From assembly GCA_963210315.1 (NCBI GenBank), contig OY723249.1, positions 248,001 through 312,000 of the forward strand: a stretch of DNA of 64,000 bases, in the 5' to 3' direction. Positions 28,006 to 37,017 of this stretch are shown here, piece by piece. The notes beneath the pieces are model-generated. The model ran no database searches. It worked only from the letters and a program-made list of their open reading frames with translations, and had not been told where the DNA came from. The translations under genes and the position numbers were made by a program. Positions within the stretch are counted from its first letter, which is position 1. Each line of letters begins with the position of its first letter. Origin of the DNA: Rhynchopus euleeides. Taxonomy: Eukaryota > Euglenozoa > Diplonemea > Diplonemida > Diplonemidae.

Positions 28006-30765
28006 CTACGCCACTATCGGAGGGAGCACAGAGACCTTGCGCCTGTGAGGGCTCCACGCCTCAGGGGATGCCGGCCTGCTGGGGCGCACCGTGAAGAGAA
28101 GCGACGTGGCTTGGAGGAAGACCAGCACCGATGGGAAGAGGGCTGCGATGGCGTAGGGCACAGCGGACACCACGACGTCGCGCCACGGCCCATGCGTTGT
28201 GATGTCTGCGGCGAAGGCGATGCCGCACACACCCATGGCCCCCGTGGCGAGAACAAACGTGTGGGACTGCCGCTGCGCGTCACTCCCGAGGGCAGTGTCA
28301 AACGCAGCCCCGACGCACATCAAAGGGATTAAGACCTTCAAGGTCATCAGCAGGACCACCACCAGCTTGCCGCCATCAGGGAAGCGTGGCGCCGACGCAA
28401 GGCGGAGGGCGCCCAGGTCTGCCAGGCTCTGCGTCGAGAGCAGGCCCAGCCCCAGCAGCAGCAGGAGCACGGCGCTGAGGGTCACAGGCGTGGCCTTGAC
28501 GAAGTGGCGCACGAAGAGGCTCAGCACGCAGCAGAAGATCACCAGGAAGAGCTGCTCGTGGCCTTCGGAGAGGAGGGCTGTGGGTGCCTGCAGGCAGAGG
28601 AGGATGTACTCCAGCCTGTCGCAGGGGTCGGTGGGGCCGAACAGAGGCAGGAGGAAGCCTGTTGCGAGGAGGAAGCATGCGCCCCAGCGCCCGGCGGTGA
28701 AGTGTCTGTCTGGGGGTTGTGCGTCGCGTGCTGCGACGAGGGCGGCGCTGCACAGCCACAGGATCACGGGGGGGAGGAAGGCGCGGCGCTGTGCTGTGCG
28801 GCTGAGCAGGAAGGCGGCGGACAGCGCGCTGCACAGGATTGCCGCTGGGGCGGCCACGTAGAGGGTATTGCTCCCAACAGACGGGAGGAACGTGCAGCTG
28901 CCCGCCAGCGCCATCAGCACAGCAGTCCCCCACGGGGGGCGCTCAGGGCTGGCAGAGGAGATGGCCATGCCGCCTGCAGCGAGTGCCACGAAGGTGGCGC
29001 CGTAGAGTGCGCGGTGGTGGTAGCCGGCTGTGATGGTGAGCAGCGTGAGGAGGAGGAGGGAGGCCTGGATGGGGGTGACGCGGGAGGTGACGTAGCGTGC
29101 GGCCCTGCGGCGCTCCGTGAGGATGAAGGGGAGGGCCACAGGGGGCAGGAGCCACGGGAGTGCCTGTGTGGGTGTGAGGCCCCGTGCGTAGGCAAAGGGG
29201 AGGATGGCGGTGTAGGCAATGCAGGCTATGCAGATCGGCAGGGGCAGGCCTGGTGTTGTGGGGTGGTCGGGGGTCTGCACCTCGTGCCCAGCGGCAACGA
29301 CGGCCACGCTGTAGAGTGCCCAGACGGTGTAGGCGAAGGCCACTGCGGCCAGCATCAGGGCCTTGTCGTACTCGCGGTAGTACAGCGCCCCCTCGTGCAG
29401 CAGCTCGACCAGCCCGCCGCTGCGCTGCAGCACCGCCTCGTAATCACGCCCCTCCATGTGCTGCGACAGCGCAGCGAACATCGCCTCCGCCTCCCCAGCC
29501 CCGCCCCACTCGCTGAACCACCCGTGGCACCTGCTGCGCCGCACTGCCGCTGCACCCTGCACGCGCTCCCGCGCCTGCAGCACGTTGGTGAACATGGCGT
29601 GTGCACGTGCCGCACGGTCCGTCGACATGTACTCGATGGGCACAGTCCCCTCGCTGTGCACAGGCAGCGGCGACGACAGCAGAGACGCCATCAGCATGCT
29701 GACGTCTGCCGGTGCGATATCCATCCGGCCCTGCGGGTCCAGGCCCCACGCCTTCGACACATACGCCACCTCCTCCTCCTCCGACCTGTGGAGGTTCCGC
29801 GACGACACCACACGGCGCTTGGGCGGCGTTGGCGTGCTGCAGTGCTCATTGGCACCTGCGCCGAACACAATGAACGGGGTTCGCGTCTCCACCGGAGACC
29901 CGCCGCCGTGCCGGGTGCCTGCCATCCCGTGGTCCGACGTGATGATAAACGCCGTGCGGCCATCCGGAAAGTACTGATCGAACGCCTCCTTCGCACGCTT
30001 GACACACGCATCCACATGCTCCAACTTCTGCGCATACTCCCACGAATCCGCACCGAAGTGATGCCCCATGCTGTCCAGCCCCAGGAAATGCAGGAAGAAC
30101 ACACCCCGCTCCGCCGCGAGCTGCTCCTTCTTCGCAGGGTCCCTCTGCGCCTCTGCCAGCACCCCTGCCAGACTGTCCGACACCCACTGGTCCATCCCAT
30201 GCGGGTACACCTCCAGGGCCTTCGGCAGCACGAATGAGTGTATATGGGGTGCATCGGGCGTGTCGGCCAACACATCCTCATACGCCCACTGCCAGGCATG
30301 TGTCGCACCCTTCAGCACCGTGTCGTATGATGAGTTGTAGCTGTGCCGCCACCCGGTGCGCACGGAGGCGGGGTCCTCTGGGACGCCTGCAAGCATCTCG
30401 ACGTGTGTGGGGCGCGTCTCTGTCGGGCCCGTGACATGCTTCACACCCCAGCACGCATGCCGCAGCACTGTGCTCAGGAAGGGCAGCGACACGCTGTCGT
30501 CGCCCTGCCGGAAGGACGGATAGAGCTGGCGTGACGTGCCGGAGAACAGGACGTCTGCCGTGGCGCTGTCGATGGAGATCAGCACGACACGCGATGCCAG
30601 CGGCTGCGCAGGGGACTGGTGGGGGCGCAGCTGGCCGACGTCCCGCATGCTGCTGCTGAAGAGGTCATCGAGGAAGCATGCCGCAACGGCGATGTGCAGC
30701 ACCACAGAGAGCAGCGTGTGCACAGCGGGGCGCCCGAAGACCGCCACGCTGCAGAACGGCGCCAT
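28006..30765 (-). CDS. GPI ethanolamine phosphate transferase 1 (PIG-N/MCD4 type), copy 2, 919 aa
   Basis: The start at 30765 is chosen by alignment with copy 1, giving a transmembrane anchor at about residues 10-32; CTCTGCAG is 10 nt upstream. The catalytic domain keeps the family residues (ISIDSATAD, GPTETRPTHVEMLAG with the Thr nucleophile, FLGLDSMGHHFG, ITSDHGMAGTRHGGG). The Gly after the first Asp is Ser in this copy. A polytopic C-terminal half follows. Outside the shared 416-bp block the two copies have drifted far apart in sequence, so duplication is old. Both copies look functional; they may have divided the work or differ in substrate. Role and location are as for copy 1. Confidence 0.9.
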   Translation of the reverse strand: MAPFCSVAVFGRPAVHTLLSVVLHIAVAACFLDDLFSSSMRDVGQLRPHQSPAQPLASRVVLISIDSATADVLFSGTSRQLYPSFRQGDDSVSLPFLSTVLRHACWGVKHVTGPTETRPTHVEMLAGVPEDPASVRTGWRHSYNSSYDTVLKGATHAWQWAYEDVLADTPDAPHIHSFVLPKALEVYPHGMDQWVSDSLAGVLAEAQRDPAKKEQLAAERGVFFLHFLGLDSMGHHFGADSWEYAQKLEHVDACVKRAKEAFDQYFPDGRTAFIITSDHGMAGTRHGGGSPVETRTPFIVFGAGANEHCSTPTPPKRRVVSSRNLHRSEEEEVAYVSKAWGLDPQGRMDIAPADVSMLMASLLSSPLPVHSEGTVPIEYMSTDRAARAHAMFTNVLQARERVQGAAAVRRSRCHGWFSEWGGAGEAEAMFAALSQHMEGRDYEAVLQRSGGLVELLHEGALYYREYDKALMLAAVAFAYTVWALYSVAVVAAGHEVQTPDHPTTPGLPLPICIACIAYTAILPFAYARGLTPTQALPWLLPPVALPFILTERRRAARYVTSRVTPIQASLLLLTLLTITAGYHHRALYGATFVALAAGGMAISSASPERPPWGTAVLMALAGSCTFLPSVGSNTLYVAAPAAILCSALSAAFLLSRTAQRRAFLPPVILWLCSAALVAARDAQPPDRHFTAGRWGACFLLATGFLLPLFGPTDPCDRLEYILLCLQAPTALLSEGHEQLFLVIFCCVLSLFVRHFVKATPVTLSAVLLLLLGLGLLSTQSLADLGALRLASAPRFPDGGKLVVVLLMTLKVLIPLMCVGAAFDTALGSDAQRQSHTFVLATGAMGVCGIAFAADITTHGPWRDVVVSAVPYAIAALFPSVLVFLQATSLLFTVRPSRPASPEAWSPHRRKVSVLPPIVA
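29297..29712. repeat. 416-bp block nearly identical between the two PIG-N genes (copy 2)
   Basis: Partner of 24054-24469 with two differences seen by eye. It begins and ends abruptly within the coding sequence of both genes. Confidence 0.93.
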
Positions 30766-30948
30766 GCAGGGCTGCCTGCAGAGGGGGCAGGGTGGCAGGT
30801 GGTGTGTGGGCAACAGAGGGGGTCTGGGGGCAGGCAGTGTTGGGCTGCTGCTGGTGCTGTCAGTTTTTGTTGGCTGTCGGGGTCGTCAGAATTGCCCCTC
30901 CGGTGATTTTGTGGCGGGGGGGTGGGCATCAGGGGGGGGGGGGGGGGG
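30766..30948. other. Spacer between PIG-N copy 2 and the TIR-element cluster
   Basis: Ends in a G run (30931-30948) that leads into the TA of the first element. No gene. Confidence 0.5.
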
Positions 30949-30950
30949 TA

Positions 30951-32089
30951 GGGGGGGGTCACTGCTAAGGAAAAGTGGTAGACAAACAGCAATTTTTCCG
31001 ACCCCCGGAGAGCCTATTTTTGGGTAGCTGTTGGCCGATATGTGGTGGAAAACAGGTTTTAGGCCCATTTCGGTGATTTTTGACACCCGGGAAGGCATTT
31101 TTCGCCCATTTTTTATTTTCCTACCAGAACTTGTACCTCGGGGTAGTAGCGTGGCTTCGTCATTTTTTGACTACAACCACTGGGAAGAGGCATTGTATCA
31201 AGTTCCGCATACATATCGTCCAGGAGGTTCTCCTGGAGCTCATGTACGGTGAATTCATCCTGGTGGAGCCCGCTCTCCTCGGCGCGATCCATCAATTCAG
31301 CACCCCGTTTCCTTCCCAGGAAGCTGCGGATCTCGCCCTGTTTGTGGGTCAAGTCTCTCCCGGAACGCTTCCTGGGCAGTTGTCTGGGGACGCGGTCGCT
31401 TCGCAAATGCGCGCACATCCTCTGCCGAGGGTACAGGGGGATTTCCCCACCTCAATATCCACTATTCCGCTTGCGGTGACCTGTGCGAGTGCAGTCACCG
31501 TTGAGGCTGTACACTGAAAGCGGCTGATCAGCTGTACTGTCATTGACGAGAGGAGACCCTCCAGCCAGTCGTGCACCACACCTGTTTGAATTCGATCCAC
31601 ACCGACCTCGGTTCACGTCAGCACTAGGGTGCGAGCGCTGCAGTGGAGTATATGTTCGTACAGGGGCAACCGTGCCACCTGTGCTGCACCTTCACCATGG
31701 TGTGCTTCCGGTACAACAACCGGTAGGTACCTTCTTGTGCGATATCTGCGACCTGCAGCACCGCCATCTCACAGCAGGGCTTGCACCGCTGTTCCGATAG
31801 ACTCTACAGGAACCTCTCGGCAGCTTTGAAGGGTGGAACAGAGCTTTTCTTGGCCCATTGCATGTTGATCACGATGAGACCTTGCCCACCGGGGGTGGGC
31901 TCGGTACAAGTTGTGGTATGGAAATTAGGATGGGGTCTGAGAGGGTAACAAGGCCACAGATCATGTTGTAGTGGGGGTATTTCCGGGTTCCGACATATTC
32001 TGGACCGGTTTTTCATATTTTTTTGGCCCAAAAATGACCTCCGAGGGAAAGTGGAATTTTGGGGTTTGTCCCCCCCAGTGACCCCCCCC
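30951..32089. mobile_element. TA-flanked G-run TIR element, copy 1
   Basis: The ends are TA-GGGGGGGGTCACTG at 30949-30964 and CAGTGACCCCCCCC-TA at about 32076-32091. Further in, the arms are only partly similar. It is about 97% identical by eye to 32979-34130, in the same orientation. A minus-strand frame at 31113-31418 (FLGRKRGAELMDRAEESGLH, then a stretch ending PEVQVLVGK) is conserved in the other copy but has amino-acid differences and frame breaks upstream. I do not recognise a transposase. Confidence 0.75.
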
Positions 32090-32183
32090 TAGGGGCAGAG
32101 ACCCCGATAAGAATCCGACCCCTTGACCCCACCCGACCCCCGACCCCCGACCCCCTCTTATAAAAGACCCCCCCCCCCCCCTA

Positions 32184-32976
32184 GGGCAGTGAAGGCAAAA
32201 TACGCGTATTTTTCAGAATCCCGATTTTAAAAATACGTTGAACGTTCAAATACGTTGAACGTTCAGCGTATTTGAACGTTTCTCACATTGCCTACCGTCT
32301 GCAGGGGCCACCAGTCACAAACCCGCCTTCCCTCAAGCAGAGCAAGGGCGAGTTGGTGGCACCAACGACAACCGTGCGGAAGACGTCCTTAGAGCACGAT
32401 TTTACAGCGACTTGCTTCGCGATGCCGTCGACAACATATCCCTTGTCCTTTGCTCCATGAAGCGGGCTGGTGCAGTTGAGGTGAACCCCTGCCGGTGGGA
32501 TATGCCATCCGGTTCTCCCATGCGGGATATCCCATACGTCCTGTACCCGTAGCTCAGGTTCGGCCAGCTCACGTTCGGCCATCCACTTCCTCTACACGAC
32601 GGACTCCAGCCGGTCGAGTGGGGTATAACTGGGAGATAGGTCGAGAGGGGGTTGGTACCCCCGCTTTTCCGGAGTTCAACCCTGAAAAGAGGGGGTACCA
32701 ACCACCCCTTTCCGGGTCCCGCCCCTTCTGGGACTACAGAACCCCTCTTTCACCGACTTTTCGCCACGCGTGACACTCTCCATCCCACAGGTGTCCCCTT
32801 TAGTGTGTGCAAGGGGCCCACCCCCTACTGCTAGGGGGGATTTCATGTGTAGAGTGCACCCAGTGGGTGAAAACGCTCAAAAGCCAAAAAAACGTTCAAC
32901 TTCGACGCATTTTTTTAAAAATACGTTGAACGTTCAAATACGTTGAACGTTTTTTACGTATTTTCTATCACTGCCC
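32184..32976. mobile_element. 0.8 kb TA-flanked TIR element (GGGCAGTGA ends)
   Basis: TA-GGGCAGTGA at 32182-32192 and TCACTGCCC-TA at 32968-32978 are inverted. Inside each end lie two copies of ATACGTTGAACGTT (32230-32270 and 32925-32965), as subterminal repeats. Its right TA is also the left TA of the next element, so the two abut. No coding gene was seen. Confidence 0.75.
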
Positions 32977-32978
32977 TA

Positions 32979-34130
32979 GGGGGGGGTCACTGCTAAGGAA
33001 AAGTGGTAGACAAACAGCAATTTTTCCGACACCCCCATTCCGACCCCCGGAGAGCCTATTTTTGGGTATCTGTTGGCCGATATGTGGTGGAAAACAGGTT
33101 TTAGGCCCATTTCGGTGATTTTTGACACCCGGGAAGGCATTTTTCGCCCATTTTAATTTTTCCTACCAGAACTTGTACCTCGGGGTAGTAGCGTGGCTTC
33201 GTCATTTTTTGACTACAACCACTGGGAAGAGGCATTGTATCAAGTTCCGCATACATATCGTCCAGGAGGTTCTCCTGGAGCTCATGTACGGTGAATTCAT
33301 CCTGGTGGAGCCCGCTCTCCTCGGCGCGATCCATCAATTCAGCACCCCGTTTCCTTCCCAGGAAGCTGCGGATCTCGCCCTGTTTGTGGGTCGAGTATCT
33401 CCCGGAACGCTTCCTGGGCAGTTGTCTGGGGACGCGGTAGCTTCGCAAATGCGCGCACATCCTCTGCCGAGGGTACAGGAGGATTTCCCCACCTCAGTAT
33501 TCACTATTCCGCTTGCGTTGACCTGTGCGAGTGCAGTCACCGTTGAGGCTGTACACTGAAAGCGGCTGATCAGCTGTACTGTCACTGACGAGAGGAGACC
33601 CTCCAGCCAGTCGCACCACACCTGTTTGAATTCGATCCGCACCGACCTCGGCTCACGTCAGCACTAGGGTGCGAGCGCTGCAGTGGAGTATGTGTTCGTA
33701 CAGGGGCAACCGTGCCACCTGTGCTGCACCTTCACCACGGTGTGCTTCCGGTACAACAACCGGTAGGTACCTTCTTGTGCGATATCTGCGACCTGCAGCA
33801 CCGCCATCTCACAGCAGGGCTTGCACCGCTGTTCCGATAGACTCTACAGGAACCTCTCGGCAGCTTTGAAGGGTGGAACAGAGCTTTTCTTGGCCCATTG
33901 CATGTTGATCGCGACGAGACCTTGCCCACGGGGGGTAGGCAAGGTACAAGTTGTGGTATGGAAAATTAGGATGGGGTCTGAGAGGGTCACAAGACCACAG
34001 ATCATGTTGTAGTGGGGGTATTTCCGGGTTCCGACACATTCTGGACCGGTTTTTCATATTTTTTTGGCCCAAAAATGACCTCCGAGGGAAAGTGGAATTT
34101 TGGGGTTTGTCCCCCCCAGTGACCCCCCCC
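32979..34130. mobile_element. TA-flanked G-run TIR element, copy 2
   Basis: Second copy of 30951-32089 with the same ends and internal layout. Its minus-strand frame (33101-33460) runs a little longer, to 119 codons, because the stop after QVLVGK is absent. Differences such as Asp to Tyr between copies do not suggest purifying selection. Confidence 0.75.
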
Positions 34131-34132
34131 TA

Positions 34133-34965
34133 ACCCCCCCCCCCCCCCAAATATCTGGGAAAAACCCTGGGTTTTTCCCGAGGAAACGCGGGTTTCTCAC
34201 TCTGTTGCATTGTTTGGACTCCGTGCGGATCGTAGTGGGGTCACTTTGTCGGTGTAGGTGCCACACAACACCCCTGAAATGCAGAGGTGGTCCTCGTCGA
34301 GAATGGGGGTCGGAAACCCGGGGGTCGGAATCGAGGGGTCGGATATGGGGGTCAGAGGGGGTCGGCCCCCCATTGTTCTCGGGGGTCGGAATACGGGGGG
34401 TCGGAGGGGTCGGAAGGGGGTCAGAAAATGGGGGTCTGAAACTTGGGGGTCGAAACTTTTGCACTATTTCCCAGGGGTCGGAAAATGGGGGGTTGCAAAC
34501 TCGGGGGTCGGAATATGAGGGGTCGGCCCCCCTCCCGACCCCCTCCGACCCCCCCACACAGGGTTTGCAAAACCCCGTCCTTTTGAATATTTGGGACTGC
34601 TGCGGATCGTAGTGGGGTCATTTCGTGGATAGAAGTACCAAGCTTCACTCATGAAATGTGGGTCTGGTCCAGGGATATTCATGGGAGGAGATGCCTGGGA
34701 GGCACACACCATGCCACCCTACCCACCCACCCAGCGGCACCCTCCCCGACCCCCCCCTCGGATTTTTCAAAAACCCGTTCTTCTGAGTGTTTGGAGTTTG
34801 TGCGGATCGCAGTGGGGTCATTTTGGCCATGGGGTGCCTATGAACACCCCTTACTGGTGGTCCCCATTCAGGCAAATTCCTCAAGGCGACCCCCTCGGAC
34901 CCCCTCCCGACCCCCCCGACCCCCGACCCCCTCTTATCGGGGTCTATGCCTAGGGGGGGGGGGGG
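34133..34965 (+). repeat. G-rich tandem repeats with three copies of a GCGGATCGTAGTGGGGTCA core
   Basis: The stretch holds many imperfect GGGGTCGG units (34300-34545). A longer unit centred on GCGGATCG(T/C)AGTGGGGTCA occurs at about 34222, 34602 and 34800. Each longer unit is preceded by a TTTGGA-type stretch and followed by CACCCC or CATGAAA-type sequence. The region lies exactly between two TIR elements and may be the remains of another one. Confidence 0.65.
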
Positions 34966-34967
34966 TA

Positions 34968-36300
34968 GGGGGGGTCATAAGCCCCCCTAAAAACGTACAA
35001 ATACCAAAAATTTCAACATACCATCAGAACCGCCCTAATACCTGATCTGACCCGAAAATCCGACCCATACCCCCCCGGAAACCGTCTGGAGCCCACTTGT
35101 GACACCTGATGCGCACTTTTGTGATGATTTTTTGGGGTCCTAAAAAATGTACCTCAGTTTCGTACCTTGCCTTTGTACCTGAACCACTCCCGACCGCAAT
35201 ATTTCGTTCTTTGCCTTTTCTGCGGTGGTTCCGGCTCAGGTGGCACGATGTTGCCTCCCCAGTGCCTCGGCAAGGTCTTTCTTGTACCTGATTGGTGGGA
35301 ATGTTGTGTTGTTGCGCCAGCTGAATGAGTTCAGCCACCTTCTGGGTGTAGTACACCACGCAGTCTCAACAGCACGTATGAGAGTGTACCATGTGAGGAC
35401 TCAACAAAGTCATTGGATAGGCATCTGCCTGCCGACTCAACCCCCACAGTGCGACCGCAAGATCGTCAGGGATGTCTCAACGCCAGGGGAATACTCTCCC
35501 CTGGCGTTGTACAACCCTACTCTTAATCCTCGGGTCCTCTCCTGGAGGCGGTGGTGGCGGGCCCGCAACGCTTCGTACTTCCGGTACGGACTGGGGTAGT
35601 CTGCCCGGCTGACCCGCTCATCGCTTCCTAGATCATCTGCTGCTCTGGAGCTGCCATCACTCACTGCCCACATCAGTTGGTGTAGGGGTAGGAGCAGGAG
35701 GAGTGGGAGGAGTAGGAGTGCAGGTGACATCTTTCTTGGCCAGCAAGGAACGCCGCTTTTCGCACGTGCGTGCAGTTGATGCACCACTGCATATATCTGT
35801 CGTCACCACGTCCCACTCGCTCTCCTATGTACCCAGCCCGACGGAGCGCCCGAAATAATGTCGCCTCACGGATGTCGTGTGCCGTTTTCTTCTGACGCAG
35901 GTCTGCCACAACGCTCTCTGCCGGGACCCCGCACATCTCCCGTTTGGCGAGCGTCTTTCGAGCAAGGTACCCCTCTGCAGCAGCATCTGACACCTCTGCG
36001 AGGCCCTAGGCACACGGCATGTGTTGCTCGGCGTGCTGGGTGAGCGTAGTGATACCCTTTCCTTGCAAAGAACGAAATACTGCGGTCGGGAGTGGTTCAG
36101 GTACAAAGGCAAGGTACGAAACTGAGGTACATTTTTTAGGACCCCAAAAAATAATCACAAAAGTGCGCATCAGGTGTCACAAGTGGGCTCCAGACGGTTT
36201 CCGGGGGGGTATGGGTCGGATTTTCGGGTCAGATCAGGTATTAGGGCGGTTCTGATGGTATGTTGAAAAATGTGGTTTTGTACGGGCTTATGACCCCCCC
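34968..36300. mobile_element. 1.3 kb TA-flanked element with TIRs of about 240 bp
   Basis: The left arm 34968-35210 and right arm about 36068-36300 are inverted copies over about 240 bp; both begin GGGGGGGTCATAAGCC next to TA. The core (35215-36060) has two overlapping minus-strand frames. One (35673-35993, GVPAESVVADLRQKKTAHDI) looks protein-like, while the other (35437-35787) starts in a repeat of CTCCTCCT type. Neither has a recognisable domain. Probably non-autonomous or decayed. Confidence 0.8.
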
Positions 36301-36302
36301 TA

Positions 36303-37017
36303 GGGGGGGGGGGGGTGGGGCCGCTCGGTGCTCCTCTTGTTGCCTGTCCTTCCAGCATCTGCGGAGGCCAACACGCCGATGGTGCACCGCCTCCTGAGGG
36401 CGGAGGGCGTGACGTGTCGGACATCACAACCGAAGCCCGACGCAACAAACACAGGCGCGTTCTCCGTATTAGAAGTGCGCTGACAGGAATGGAAAGGAAT
36501 ACCGGTATACGCCGCCAGATCTAGGAACACGGCAGCAGAACCCTCGGCAAAAGAAGCCGCGGTTGCGATTATTCTTCCAAGATTCTAGAATTGGGAGGTG
36601 TGGATGGGCGGGGGGGCGGGGAGAATTTTTTGACGCAGCCTGCTTAGTGCAGAGCTAACACCAACACACACCAAACCCCACTCCCTTTTTGAGAAGGCAA
36701 CGCCACACTCTACGGCAGAACACTGCTGACACTTCATGGATCTGCTACTTGTTTGCATTGCATGCATCCACACACAGGGACAGAACAGGCGCGCCGACTA
36801 TCACCCCTCCTGATATGTGTGTGAATTGCACTGAAACCGGGAAAAAAGATAAGGCGTTGTTTGTGCGCCAAACCCGGATAAACATCCATCACTTTTTTCT
36901 TTCATTCCCTGACAAACGTGTTGAACCCCACCCAGTACGAACACCACGTCCCCCCCACCCACACCCGTGCTGCCGGGATGCGGGACACCCCACAAAGACA
37001 GCAACCAAGGTGCCCTG
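36303..37017. other. Intergenic DNA with a recurrent short motif
   Basis: About 700 bp downstream of the metacaspase-like gene. At 36851-36877 lies AAGGCGTTGTTTGTGCGCC followed by AAACCCGG, also present at 48154-48180 and, with changes, at 7942-7969. On the minus strand it leads into a pyrimidine tract. No gene was seen. Confidence 0.55.

Noticed and set aside
28504..30237. 577-codon plus-strand open frame, and a similar one at 23579-24670
   Set aside because: Both are antisense of the PIG-N genes, whose catalytic motifs are unmistakable. They share text only because the genes share the 416-bp block.
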